A program made the position numbers and the translations under genes. From NCBI GenBank assembly GCA_036426205.1, contig CM071573.1, positions 76,208,743-76,272,742 of the forward strand: a DNA stretch of 64,000 nt. Direction: 5' to 3'. This document shows, piece by piece, positions 12,126 through 23,389 of the stretch. Position 1 is the stretch's first letter; each line of letters starts with the position of its first letter. The DNA comes from Ascaphus truei (taxonomy: Eukaryota; Chordata; Amphibia; Anura; Ascaphidae). Below the pieces are notes generated by a model that ran no database searches, was not told where the DNA came from, and was given only the letters and a program-made list of their open reading frames with translations.

Positions 12126-12235
12126 AGGGCATAGCCAGTAAACCTACTAAAAGACAGCTGTTTCAGCCTTTTGGGTCTCATCAATGGGAGGCTGTTTATA
12201 CCGGCTTTGCAAATTGAAGCTAGGTTTCAACCCCA
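12126..12235 (+). repeat. Interspersed repeat, inverted partner of 16100-16215
   Basis: It contains gcatagccagtaa, 'tttcagccttttgggtctca' and 'ggctttgcaaattgaagct'. The reverse complement of 16100-16215 carries the same blocks in order at roughly three-quarters identity. No coding capacity is seen. The family is unnamed here. Confidence 0.7.
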
Positions 12236-12470
12236 CCTTAAATAAGTTACGGTGGGTGAATTAGAAATGTCAAATAACAGGACACAAAGCAACATTATAC
12301 AGATGTAACAAGGGTTATTGTTCCCATTGAATGATGGAATCTGTTGTGATATTCTGCGTTATCACTGCCATTTAATCCTTTATAACCTGTGATATTCTGC
12401 GTTCTCTGTAGGTGAAATGAAACTCGCTACATCTGTATATTAAGATTTCCACTGACAGTATAACTTACAC

Positions 12471-12869
12471 TTAAAGAGGCAATCCAAGGGGACGATTCTT
12501 TTTGTGAATTTTTGATTTTTAACATAGGATTGGAGCTGAAACCCATTAATTTCAACTGTGGGGACCCCTTGATTCTAGAGATACGTACCTCCATAGGGGT
12601 GCTGGTAGTTGCTCTGCTTGTCTAGCAGGGTTCACAAAATGGCAGAGTTTCAAATCTCCTGTGACATCATCTGGTTTGGCTTCCTATTGGCCCAAGTGAC
12701 ATGGAGCTTTAAACTTTGCTAAGATACTGGCACCAACTTCAGAGGTAAGTATCTCGAAGCAGGGGGTCCCCGGAGCTGAAACCAATGGGGTTCAGCTCTG
12801 GAGATCAGCTGCTTCAATCCTATGTTAAAAAACAGTAATATATAAAAATTGCGTGAATTACTCCTTTAA
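12471..12869 (+). mobile_element. TTAA-flanked non-autonomous DNA transposon, copy 2
   Basis: A 399-bp element starts TTAAAGAGGCAATCC and ends GAATTACTCCTTTAA, so both ends carry TTAA with short inverted repeats. An internal near-palindrome repeats 'ggagctgaaaccNatt' close to each end. No transposase frame is present. This is the most complete of the three copies in the window (see 9493 and the weak relic near 285). TTAA target duplication indicates a piggyBac-like or Kolobok-like mechanism. Confidence 0.78.
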
Positions 12870-12909
12870 TAAAAGTCATACACAATAAAATCTGTAAGTG
12901 TCCTAGATG

Positions 12910-13428
12910 CCGGGCTGGATTAAAGTCTTTGTAGGCCCTGGGCACTCTCATAATCATAGACCCCCAAGATCCATCTATCTATAGATAAATATTTGCATTC
13001 TATACAATGCATAGGTCCCTAAATATCATCATAGATCGATAAAATATATAACTTTGATACTATGACATTTTGTCTCTATTACTGTTAGCAGTATTGCCTT
13101 ATATGAAACTGGCTGCCTCTAATGATCAGGGAGACCATAAGTTAGTGGGGAGAAGAAGATTGAAGAAGATGTCTGGAGAGCATGGGAGAGCTTTGTCATG
13201 ATACGCATGTGTTACAATCAGCATGTGGATATTGAGAGATAACCTACGTTAATACATTATTTGAAAGGATTGTTATGTTTTGATGTAAACCGTTGTTTGC
13301 ATGTTAATATTATAGTGGGAGGTGAGGCTATGATGCTTTTTTGAGCCTAAAACTTTTTTGTAGGCTCTTGCGAGTTTCGTAGGCCTTGGGCAATGTACCA
13401 ATTGCGCCCAGTGGATAATCCAGGCCTG
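12910..13428. mobile_element. Probable hAT-like non-autonomous element
   Basis: The ends are inverted: cgggctggattaaag at the left and ggataatccaggcctg at the right. Subterminal 'gtaggccctgggca' and 'gtaggccttgggcaa' also pair, in direct sense. No clear 8-bp duplication remains. The interior is AT-rich with no reading frame of interest. Confidence 0.5.
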
Positions 13429-14351
13429 ATGGAATTGTTTGTAGATATTTTAATTGAAGAGTTGGTCTAGTATGCCATAGGGAGAGATATCAGTGTCCCA
13501 TTCAGTGTCTATTCATATTATTGATAAAAACAATTCCCTACACCCCCCACCACCCCAAAAGTGGTACTTTCCATACTGTACATCAAGAAAAAACTCTAAC
13601 ACAGTAACCGACAGCAATTCCAATTTTTTTCCCAAAATCTCCTCAGAATCACAAATCAGAATGCTGGAAAGGAGCCTAATATCTCATCAAACATTTCATA
13701 AGAAAAGTTAATCTAGATAAGGATTCCAAAACAATCGACCAGCTGTACTATCCATTTCAAAGGTTGTGTCATATCTTGTCATCTTAAATTCTTAATTTTT
13801 TGATTGAAAATATCAGGGAGTCCACCTGCTCTGTCATTGGAGAAAATGGCTCTAACCAGTTCACTAGTATAGATTTGTGAACCGCCATTCATGGTCATTT
13901 AACAACTGTTTGTTTATCTAAATAGCCAAATAATAATGCTTCATGGTCAAAAGCTAGTTTAAGATTTAACATATTCACATCATTTGGGGTGTTGTTCCAA
14001 AACGTGCCATATACAATGAGCGACATTGGTATTTTCACTTCATATACTGTACTTAACCTAAAGATTTTGTTTAAATGTATTTCACTGTCTAGTAATATAA
14101 AATATGTGATTTATTAACTTAAATGGAATCTCTCTCAAATTAGCATCCAATGTAAAAGATTTAAAAAACATTTTCCCAAAGATTAGTATATCCAGGTCCG
14201 ACAGGTCTGTAAATTCAGCTAGCTATTTACCTAATAAAGCCAGCCAATCTGAGTTAATCCGGAATTACATTCAAAGAAAGGAAAGAAACATGGATGTTGA
14301 GAGAAGCCTTCATAGAATATTCCACTGGATTTACTGTAAACATTTGCGGAT
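13429..14351. other. Non-coding AT-rich stretch
   Basis: No gene, repeat partner or structural motif was recognised. Reading frames are short and lack family motifs. Confidence 0.5.
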
Positions 14352-14353
14352 TA

Positions 14354-14623
14354 CAGCAGGGCCCTGGGCATACGGCGGGTTCCGTTCTAAGGGCCCGCCA
14401 TATAGTAAAAATTGTCGGAAAGCGGAACAGGCGATTTTCAGCTTTGCACATGCGCAACCCAGCAATTTCCCCCTTGTGCAAGCTACGTTCTGCGCATGCG
14501 CACCGACGGCAACAGCCCGTTCTGCGCATGCGTGACCTCTGAACAGACATGGCGCCCCCTTATCGGTGCCGCTGTATCAGCGGATCTCCGAAATGCGGGG
14601 CGCCGAGAAGCGGGGCCTTGCTG
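14354..14623. mobile_element. TA-flanked CpG-rich MITE with NRF1-like palindromes
   Basis: The ends CAGCAGGGCCCTG and CGGGGCCTTGCTG are inverted repeats bounded by TA on both sides (14352-14353, 14624-14625), as expected for a Tc1/mariner-type target. The 270-bp body is CpG-rich, unlike its AT-rich surroundings. It carries three matches to TGCGCATGCGCA or close variants, at about 14448-14457, 14490-14502 and 14522-14533. No transposase is present. Confidence 0.65.
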
Positions 14624-14625
14624 TA

Positions 14626-15661
14626 CTTTTAAGTATATAGTTGATCTTATAGGGGTTATATAGATGAGCTTATAGGGGTTCTGTATGTACTTTTAAGTAA
14701 CAAGGTTATATAGTGTTGAAGCTGTAGAAATGCAAAAAAGTGGTTGTCAAAGTGACTTTGAGCTGTTCAAACACCTGTTGGTCTGATATAGTGCAATCCG
14801 TCACGCAAGTAATTATCTTCTGGGCCCAGACGTTAAACAAAGCATTTTCCTGACCTGGAACAATGCTTGTTTTACCTATTACCGATATATATTTGGAAAC
14901 ATTAGGTGTAATAGTAAATCATTTTCTTGTTTTCTCCAAGGCTAAAACTTTATAAATAGATAAATAACATTTCCCCTTAATATCCACTGGCAAAGTTAGC
15001 GACAAAATGAAAGGAAGAAATCAAATACTGTATGGAGAATTCAGTTGACTTTCTCCTTTGCGATGAAGAAATTCTCACATCTTGGTCTCTAGCATAGTTA
15101 GGATAGTTAAGTAATGCCACCATACTGAAACCTGCAAAATTTAATCCATTAGTTTGTAGTTAGAAAATGCGTATTTTATGTTTTCTATTATTTTAAATAA
15201 AGTAAGTGAATCAAAAGGAGAGGTAATGTTTGTAATAAATAAGATTGGGGAATGAAACTAGTTTAATAAAAGCGATTCTTCTAGTGATTGATAGGTGCGC
15301 ATTCTGCCGAAACACAAACTCCTTAGATATTTAACATTAAAGTGTAATAGCAATCAGATGTAAACCATATTGTTTTATCACATTTAGAGGTAACAAATAC
15401 CTAGGTACTAAATACTGGAAAAGCATTGGCCTTAACTGGCAGAAAGATATTTTGCGGTTTGTTCTATTCCCCATTTAACCAAATAACTTCATTTTGAGAG
15501 AAATTAAACTTTGCATTTTAGGATTGGAAATTCTTGCATTGCCCAGGCTGTGCTGAACAAGCTGTGTAATATGGCAGGAATACGTTTATCTTAAAATGGA
15601 CATGAACAAAAAGTTGGCACTGTGTGTCAATTGCATGTCTTTTCCCAGAATCCCTGGCAGC
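14626..15661. other. Non-coding AT-rich stretch
   Basis: No coding or repeat feature was recognised. 'Gtacttttaagta' occurs twice (about 14622 and 14688), suggesting a small local duplication beside the MITE. Confidence 0.45.
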
Positions 15662-15669
15662 AGTGGAAG

Positions 15670-15953
15670 CAGGGCCGGTTTGATGGCGGTTCCATCGTTG
15701 CCCCTGCAATGGGAGAGAGCGCGAGGCCTCTGTAAGCATCTCTTATTTGGTATGTCGGCTTCTCCACCTGCAGTGTCCCATCATCATGGTGCAGTAACGT
15801 CAAATGGGGATGTGTTGCCATGATAATGTGACGCCACATGGCGCTGTGATCTCACATGACACTGCGAGATTGGAGGAGATGCCACTCCAGACCAGGTAAG
15901 AGGCCTCGCGAAAGCCCCGGCACTGAGCCCCACAAAAATACAAGCCGGCCCTG
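15670..15953. mobile_element. hAT-type MITE with perfect 8-bp target duplication
   Basis: A 284-bp element has ends CAGGGCCGGTTTG and CAAGCCGGCCCTG and is flanked by agtggaag at 15662-15669 and 15954-15961. Related copies lie at 31463 and at the right edge of the window (63371 onward), sharing the 'catcatcatgg' and 'gcgcgaggcct' blocks. It has no transposase frame. The 8-bp duplication and CAGGG ends identify the hAT superfamily. Confidence 0.93.
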
Positions 15954-16099
15954 AGTGGAAGCATTGTATTGTAAGACATAATGGGCAAAGACAGGTGTGC
16001 AGACCTGTCTGAGACGTGAATGTGCTCACAAGTGGTATTTTTATTTGCTGTACGGTGTTGGGTTCTTGTCACTTTTTTATCCATCATAACTTATTTAAT

Positions 16100-16215
16100 G
16101 TCTGGTCGAAACCTATCCCAGCTTCATATTGCAAAGCCAGCATAACCAGCATCACACTGATGAGACCCAAAAGGTTGAAACAACTGTCTGTGATTAGGGT
16201 TACTGGCTATGCACT
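16100..16215 (-). repeat. Interspersed repeat, inverted partner of 12126-12235
   Basis: The reverse complement of this stretch aligns with 12126-12235, including 'ccttttgggtctcatca' and 'gctggctttgcaa'. The copies face opposite ways about 4 kb apart. Confidence 0.7.
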
Positions 16216-16539
16216 TCTTCTTTGAATGTAACTCAAGGTTATCATTTGTGCCTTCTGCTGCTTTGCCCTCTGAGACCCGACACAAGTGGTTCTGTTGCTG
16301 CTGAGCTGCCTCCTGCAGTGCTCCAAAACCGCCTTGATCCATTTTCCTTCAGGGGCAGAAAATGGCGCAGCAAATTGTGAGAACCCTGGGGATAATAATG
16401 TCTCCAGGCTGGTAGGCATTTTGTGCTACTGCATCATGAGGATAGAACTAGATTTTTCCCAGGCGCCTATGAACCATTCTGACAAACTGTACAGGGACCC
16501 AGGGCAAGACAAGTCCCGCGGCAGGCCTGGGGAGCACTG

Positions 16540-16858
16540 TATTTCTATTTAATATTATTAACGCTTGAGAAGGGGACTGATCGTCCATGTCAGAAATTCT
16601 AATATCAACATTTGCAATTTTAGTTTTATGTACAGAAGTCTGCTTTGTAATCTCAGCCAAGTCAGACTTTAGTTCTCAGAAATTTGCATTCAGGATTGGA
16701 GTAACAGTTGACAGTATCTGTTATTATACTGCATTTGCCATTGTGATAGCCAGCTGTTCCAAATTTGAATCTGAGACTGGAGGGATTTCAGACATCCTAG
16801 GCACCTCTTGCTTTTTGCCCTTCTCACATTGTTCAGGTTTATGTGAGTTTTGTGGCAT
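16540..16858 (-). pseudogene. L1-type ORF1 relic
   Basis: Read on the minus strand from an ATG at 16858, the frame runs MPQNSHKPEQ and continues through an N-terminal linker to a heptad-like stretch ELKSDLAEITKQTSVHKTKI, then 'ISDMDD'. This pattern of hydrophobic heptads ending in an ISxMxD/ISxLED-type motif is typical of the coiled coil of L1 ORF1 proteins, which form trimers and bind LINE RNA. Two adjacent stop codons follow 'MANAV' and another stop precedes 'ELKSD', so it is broken. The RNA-recognition part is not seen. The call rests on motif style and needs a protein search. Confidence 0.5.
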
Positions 16859-16859
16859 G

Positions 16860-17929
16860 CTAGTCTAGAACTCGAACAAGACAAATATTTTTCCATATTG
16901 TAGTGGGGGATAACTTTACTCATTAAGCTATTATTACATCTTGCTTGCATTTCACATGTTTGAACCAATGAGGTTAATTGCCAGTGTATGTATAGGCTAC
17001 GCATGGTTACATTACAGGTCCCAAATATACTTCCCTTGGGGGCGTGGAGGGGGGTTGGAGAAAGTAGATTTCAACATGGAAAAGGTGAAGAGTAAAAACT
17101 TGTAAAAGAGTCAAATAGTTTCAGACCGTAAACTTATCTATACTCAGCTCCTATGGGGATGAGATGAGAACAGGACCTTTTCTTCAACCTCTCTGACACA
17201 GCCCCGGCATGCACCATCCCACCTCTGCATGGTCTACCATATAGGAAGACATACTGTACAGGGAGTAGACAAAGACCCGAAGCCTCTCCTCTGACACCAG
17301 GTGATAGGGATCCCAGCATCCACCGTAGCAGATAGGTAAGATCGTGAGAGGACGACTGAGACTTGTCCTAATTCTTCTAAGGTATCTGGTGAGAGCCCAC
17401 AGGCCCTAGCACTTTTACAGGGCTGACCAAAAGCATGCCTGCCTGGAGGGGTAGAGGGTTTGCAATTTTATATATGGATCGCCCAGGTTAACAAAGCAAA
17501 TGTTGACAATATACCTCTCAAATTGAAGCTCTCCTCTCGGCCTGCAACAACCCAGCCTTAATGGGTTTATATTTTTGTGATGCATGTAAGATGTTCTTAG
17601 ATTGTGAAAGGACTATTCAGGAGCCGTAAGATCTTCTCTGACACCATCATAGAAGTCCGGCACAGGGATTTAATGGGCTGGTATGTGACAAACTTGCTTG
17701 TGTGGGTTTTAGAAGGGGAGCACCTCAGTATAAAAGAGAGTATACCATAGCGCAGATCAGTTTGAAAAAAACTTTATATTATAGAAAGAATAAGAAACGT
17801 ACTTACAAAATGTACGTATATAAAAAGCATATTCACAATAATGATGACATTGTGGGTGGTTTATCTCCTCAATTTTGATTGTGTACAAAATCACTGCTGT
17901 GTTTCATCAACTGAAGGAAACTGAATGAA
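16860..17929. other. Non-coding stretch, partly repeat-like
   Basis: No gene was recognised. The stretch around 17130-17420 is GC-balanced and may be decayed LTR-retrotransposon sequence, but it has no confirmed partner in the window. Confidence 0.35.
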
Positions 17930-18154
17930 ACTGGATGTTGATCCAGGGATTAATCCGATTGCCAATTCTTGGAGTCAGGAAGGAATTAATTTTTCCCCTT
18001 AATGGGGTTTTTTGTTTGCCTTCCTCTGGATCAATAAGTATAGATATAGGATAAAGTATCTGTTGTCTAAATTTAGCATAGGTTGAACTTGATGGACGGA
18101 AGTCTTTTTCAACCTCATCTACTATGTAACTATGTAACTATGTAACTATGTTAC
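17930..18154 (+). mobile_element. Non-LTR element 3' end with 8-bp tail repeat
   Basis: It contains 'ggttgaacttgatggacgg' followed by 'tttttcaacctcatctacta' and terminates in a tandem of the 8-mer ctatgtaa (about 18120-18153). This end is a well-known abundant interspersed repeat in lower vertebrates, and 8-bp tail repeats are typical of CR1-like LINE or SINE 3' ends. No reading frame remains. Confidence 0.55.
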
Positions 18155-18579
18155 TCTCCTGGATCTGTCCTGACAGTGGATGGTCGAAACTGTGATAACT
18201 TTCTGTCATCAAGATCACATCTGATAAACGGAACTAGAACTCTCCCGTTTGAAGTTGACTTCAGTCTCATCCTGGTGGCAGAAGAACCTCTGCCCTTTCA
18301 GCTGGTGATACAGCTGTAAGTGTTCCCGTCCAGGGTTTGGCTGGAACTCGCCCTTACTTGGCTGTAGAGGTTCCAGGCAAACCTCTCCCTGGACTAAGTG
18401 ATTGGCGACAGCTGTTCCTGGACTTACATTGCAGTCTGCCTTGTTGCTGCCTTCTGTGCAGTCCTGCACCTATTGGCTCCCTGTTTACTATTTAGGGTCA
18501 GCCTCTTCAACCAGGAAGGGGCTGAGCATATCCATTGTTATCCGTGCTTGTCACAAGCACCTCTGCTTTGCCTGAAGCC

Positions 18580-19000
18580 TTCTCTGTTCCTTAGGCGTTC
18601 CCTGTGCAAGAAGCCCCTGTTGCTAAAGCATCGCTTGCTCCTGTGACCTTCCCTGTGCTGAAGCCCTGTGCTGAAGCACTGTGCTGAAGCCTTCTCCATT
18701 CCTCAGGCCTTCGCTGTGCTGAAGCCCCTGTGCTGAAGCTTATCCTGCTTCCAGAGGCTTATCCTGCTTCCAGAGGCCTATCCTACTCCAGAGGCCTGCG
18801 CTGAAGCCTTCTCTTCTTCAAGAGCCCTATCCTACTCCAGAGGCCTGCGCGGAAGCCTTATTTGCATCAAGAGGCCTATCCTGTTTCCAGAGGCCTGCGC
18901 TGAAGAGTTCTGTTTCCTAAGGCCTTCCCTGCGCTGAAGCTTTCTCTTACCTGAGGTCTTCACTGCGCTGAAGCCCTTATGCTGAAGCCTTCCCCGGTGC
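18580..19000. repeat. Irregular tandem repeat rich in 'ctgaagc' and 'ccagaggcct'
   Basis: Short blocks such as gcgctgaagcctt, 'atcctgcttccagaggc' and 'tatcctactccagaggcctg' recur many times without fixed spacing. Downstream (19000-19250) 'cctgccttgacccc' and 'ccatcgctcctgt' also repeat. This looks like a decayed minisatellite inside an LTR-element remnant. Confidence 0.6.
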
Positions 19001-19290
19001 CGATCCCAGCCTGTGACCCCGACCATCGCTCCTGTACACCTGCCTTGACCCCTGCCTGTGACCCCGTCCATCGCTCCTGTGACGCCTGCCTTGACCCCAG
19101 ACTGGATCTCTACTAAGCTGCTCTCTCCAACCCTGACCTGGCTACGCACGACTACGGAATCCGCAACCCGGCCTCGCGACTTTAGGTCGGTGCTTCCATA
19201 TCCCCAAGTAAGCCCTGCGGTCTGGTCCTTGTGGCGAGCACGTCCGTTATAACAGCAAGGGATATAAAGTCTGACACTGGCAAAACTGGC

Positions 19291-19293
<3 letters not shown>

Positions 19294-19334
<41 letters not shown>
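19294..19334. repeat. (AT)n microsatellite
   Basis: About 40 bp of alternating A and T. It generates the Tyr-Ile runs in overlapping frames, which are not genes. Confidence 0.95.
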
Positions 19335-19338
<4 letters not shown>

Positions 19339-20999
19339 AAAATAAGTTAATCCTTTCAAAATGGGAAGCGGACAGACTGTACTTTTGAGATTTGCTGATA
19401 CACGACTTTGACTCATTGCAAGTCACTTTGGATCCATCAAAAACAAAGTTGCTATGAAGTCCTCAACAAAGGGATCCTGTATGGCATGTGAACAAAGGGA
19501 TTAACCCAAATCTAAGGTCACAGTTCAGTCTCTAAAATATCCCACAGTTTTGTGTAGATTAGTAATCCTGAGAGAGTCTCTCAAAGCTGCTCCATGAATA
19601 GAGGGGTCTTCTCACCACCTCTGGGAATAGACAAAAGCTAAGTTACACATAGTAAAAAGAGCTTAAAAATGATACTCTCCCTATCAGTGTCTTTAAAAAT
19701 CAGCTCACAGGAACTTGGTCTGGTATCTCTGTCTCCTAGCATCCTTAATGTTAGACCAACACTCCAACCCTCTCACAGCTTGCGTGTCCACGGAGTAGGG
19801 GCTGGAGCAGTTACTTCGATTGCGTGATACTGCCATGTGTGGTCCCCGTGATGTCACTGAGCAGACGCTACGGAAGCTTCAAGGTGCCAGGAAGTCCCAA
19901 CGCGCTCGTTTCACAGACCTCGTCTGCTTCGTCCGGGGTAATGAAGAGTTCTACCTGTCTGGTGTCTGTTTATAGTTTGCACAATCATGGCTAAACTAGG
20001 TGACACCTGGGAGGAAGGCTACAATTTTTACAAGTTACCATACTAAGCAAAGTGCTATAAATTGGTATAACATTTCCTAAAAGTATTATACACCTATACA
20101 AATCTACTGAGACCACTATATACTGACAGCAAAAAGCATAAACACTTGTAGGAAAAAGGGAGGGATAATTGAAATTAGGCTAATGAAAGCACAGCTGATT
20201 AAAACCAGAACTGGAAATGTATCTCTGAGGAAGCTAATAATCACTCAAGCCCGGGAAGGTATTTCAAAACCAAACAGGATACCAAAATCATGCAATAGGA
20301 CGCTAGGGATATAGCTAAAGTTTATGCAGTGTACGAACCAAATAAATGAATATTATAAATAATTTACTGGCTCAACTAACAGACCCCAATACAACTCCCA
20401 AAACTACCCGTGTTATCATAAAATGTCAAACATAATGTATATATAACAGAACAAACGTGTGTATATATAGCAAATTTGAACTAAACAGCGAATGAATGAA
20501 GGGCCTGAAAACTAATGAATATATTAAAATGATCAATTTTGGATCCATGTTAGTTAAATCTTCTTAACGGCTACACAGGAGTACTTGTCAGTCAAAGACA
20601 CGCAGGGGTAAAATGAAAGAAGGACAAAGATTTAGGCCCATGTTTACTAAGCAGTGCTATTCCATAGTACTCCACCCGGGGCTAGAAGCCACCTTACTGT
20701 CAATTCACAGTGTGTCTTTTGGCTTCATAAGATGTTTTATGACATAGCAATGCATAATTGATATGAGCCTAAAACCATTGCCGGTTAACAGGTATCACTG
20801 CAATAAAGCCACCTCTTGGTGATTTGACTCTGTATGGTAGTATTGCACTCATGAAAAGAGTCCTTCAGGACACATTAATTACATCCATGCATTTACAACC
20901 ATTTGATTCCAATAGATGTTGTTTTGTTTTTAATTCATTTTAATCCATTTTTATATGTAGTTAGTTGTTATATTTTTTACATTGACCAAAATAAGAATT
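19335..20999. other. Non-coding stretch with interspersed-repeat traces
   Basis: A GC-richer block at about 19840-19950 with 'caacgcgctcgtttcacaga' looks like part of an interspersed repeat. A block at about 20640-20720 starting 'catgtttactaagcagtg' resembles 32398-32420 and 58628-58660. No coding content was recognised. Confidence 0.4.
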
Positions 21000-21124
21000 C
21001 CCCGAGGCCAGTGTTATGTTATTGTTAGCACCTGTTCCGTAAACCTGTTATACCATGCCAGTGTGTTTTTCTTCCATTGTATCCTGTGACGGGTTATCTC
21101 ACACTGATAGGATCCCACACGGGT
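21000..21124 (+). mobile_element. Possible LTR 3' end fragment
   Basis: The stretch ends 'aggatcccaca' and is followed a few bases later by TGGAGGCGCTG at 21125-21135. The end of the LTR at 55968 (minus strand) reads 'ggatcccca' before the same motif, so the two ends are similar. The 5' limit is not visible. Confidence 0.4.
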
Positions 21125-21135
21125 GGAGGCGCTGT
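21125..21135 (+). promoter_or_regulatory. Candidate primer binding site (TGGAGGCGCTG)
   Basis: Exact copy of the 10463-10473 motif in the same orientation, with an LTR-like end directly upstream. Confidence 0.4.
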
Positions 21136-21339
21136 TGCCAGACGATTCAGGTACAGCCCAGGCTCCCAGCAGGAGAGTCACAGGTAACGTACCACATACA
21201 TGCGGTAGCCGCCATATCTCCCATAGGGTGGGCGAAACTGCGCTACACTCTAGTTACGTCTATGTATTTTCTCAATTTTTTACACACAGATGTAGCCAGG
21301 CTTATCTTTCCTGGAGCCGCTACACACTGCTCAGGTAAG

Positions 21340-23315
21340 TAAAGGTTGCTGGCAGCCATGGAGGGGAGCATTATTTACTGTCAGTCCTTGCGCACTAGTA
21401 ATCCCTGATGCCGGGAAATTATATGGCTAAGGTCCCACAGCATTATCCTGCAACATAAATCTGGCTACACCTGTATCCATTAAAACAACATCTGATGTGT
21501 TTCTTCCATTTGGTTTCTATTGTTGCTAATATTGATGCACTCATTTTTTTTTCAACCGAGGAACGTTGATAAATGACCCTATATGTGTCTAAGTGTCTAA
21601 TTCAGGGCCCCAAAAAAGCACCAGATGTATCAAAGAAGAATTGCCATAGGAAATAGGATTTTTGTTTTCTTTGCTACTGTCTCGAACGTTTGTTCCATCA
21701 TATCTGGATCATGCCATTTTCACTGGTGCATTAGTATAATTGAAACACGTCTGGGTATCCAACTTGATGGATCTGAGTGCTAAGTTTGAGAGACAAACAG
21801 ATAACTGACCTTTTCACCATCATGGATTGTTTAGCATCGTTTAATTTGTCAGATTGCAAACGTCACAAAGATATATTTGCTATTCTTGCGAATCTTTGTC
21901 AGATCCATGATATTTTGTATTTAGTACATTTACACAATCATGTGGAATACCTTCCTGGCCACACCCTCTGGCGTTTCTAGAACCTAGAGGAATTCCTTTT
22001 AACTTACATTAAAAGGGTTTCTGCTTATTTCTACTCTCAGAAGGAGTTGTGACTTCAGGTTTCAATCTCCCCACGTCCCAAACCAGGCTTTGGCCCCAGA
22101 TAACCTCACTTCTAGACCAAACCAGGCAAGGTTTTAACCTCAATAAAAAGAATACGTGTCTTTTTAAGCTGTACCTTGTAACTCAAGTTAACTGTTTGTG
22201 TGCCAGTCTATTAAAATACTGAATATTTTCATGGCCTTATCATGGCAGCTACATTTTGTGCAGTCTCCACCCATAATTGCACCACTTCTGCCTTGTTACA
22301 TAAGCCCCCAAACCTTGATATACTACATCTATTTCTTGTATCAATGCATGTCTATCTTACTACCCTTTCAGCAAAAAATATTGTTTAGCTTTACTTTACT
22401 TTAATGCATTATCTCTGTGATTTTCTGGTTTAAATGAAATCATCTTTCTTAAGTAATATAGCTAACAGTATGTAGAGATCACTCATTGGATAGTTGGTGA
22501 CTTTTGGACTAAATGTAAGGTTCCTAAAGTACCCTAATGGTGCAACCTTGGGAAGAACTTTCAAACTAATTATTTTCCATCCTCAAATCTACATAAGTTA
22601 GGAAAGCCTTCTCTTTTAATGTGATCATTATGTAAGTGCTTGCAGCCCCCCCGATACATATATATATTTTTTAACACGTATCTGAATCTGGGCCACACGT
22701 CACGGTAGTGCGGTAATTCCATGAGTAAAGAGCTACTTCTAAATAGGTCTTTCTAACTTCTTCATTAATCAATGTTGATGCTTTTGCATCTCCGGGGAAT
22801 GGGAATTATTGCAGTTTTATAGGTGGAAGTGAGAAGAATGCTTTCAAAAGAAGCAGATCTCAGTCTGGTGTATTTCTTCCGAATGCACTTTATAGATATA
22901 ATCAAGACATTGCAAAAGCTGGGTTCCTTCCCAGCTCACATACTGCACAGGTTTCTTTCTACACAGTATTCATCTGAGAGTTGTAAAGCAGATGCTGGAT
23001 TTAATGCTTAGATTTAACTTAGATAAAACGTGAGGTTGGTCTTGTTTATGGGCCTACGTTCTTCATATGTTAATCATTTGGTTACGTGTTTAATTTAGCT
23101 TATTCATTATTGAGTGCAAAGGTGGGTATTTATTAAAGTCAGCTTCTTCAAATGTTTATTTAACCTCTCTAGTACCGAGGGGATTAATCTTAAATCAAAT
23201 AGGTCAAGAGGTTTGTTATATTTATGGGAGACGCTAGAGGATGAGCTAATTGACAAGCATCATGGTCTAAATCAATCTGACAGTAATACAGACTCACTAG
23301 TCAAGAGATTTTCAA
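21340..23315. other. Non-coding AT-rich stretch
   Basis: No coding region, known repeat or structured element was recognised. Reading frames are below 85 codons. Confidence 0.5.
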
Positions 23316-23337
23316 CAAGGGTTCCTAGGAACCCTTG
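23316..23337. repeat. 22-bp perfect palindrome
   Basis: The sequence from caaggg through cctagg to cccttg is its own reverse complement over 22 bases. It sits about 70 bp upstream of the LINE and could be the centre of an old palindromic element. Confidence 0.8.
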
Positions 23338-23389
23338 GTTCCATGGGCATCCCTAAAGGGTTCCTTGCAATTTTTCTCTGCCGTTCTAG

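Noticed and set aside
18832..19416. 194-codon minus-strand frame
   Set aside because: It begins in an (AT)n microsatellite and continues through degenerate tandem repeats; no domain or conserved motif.
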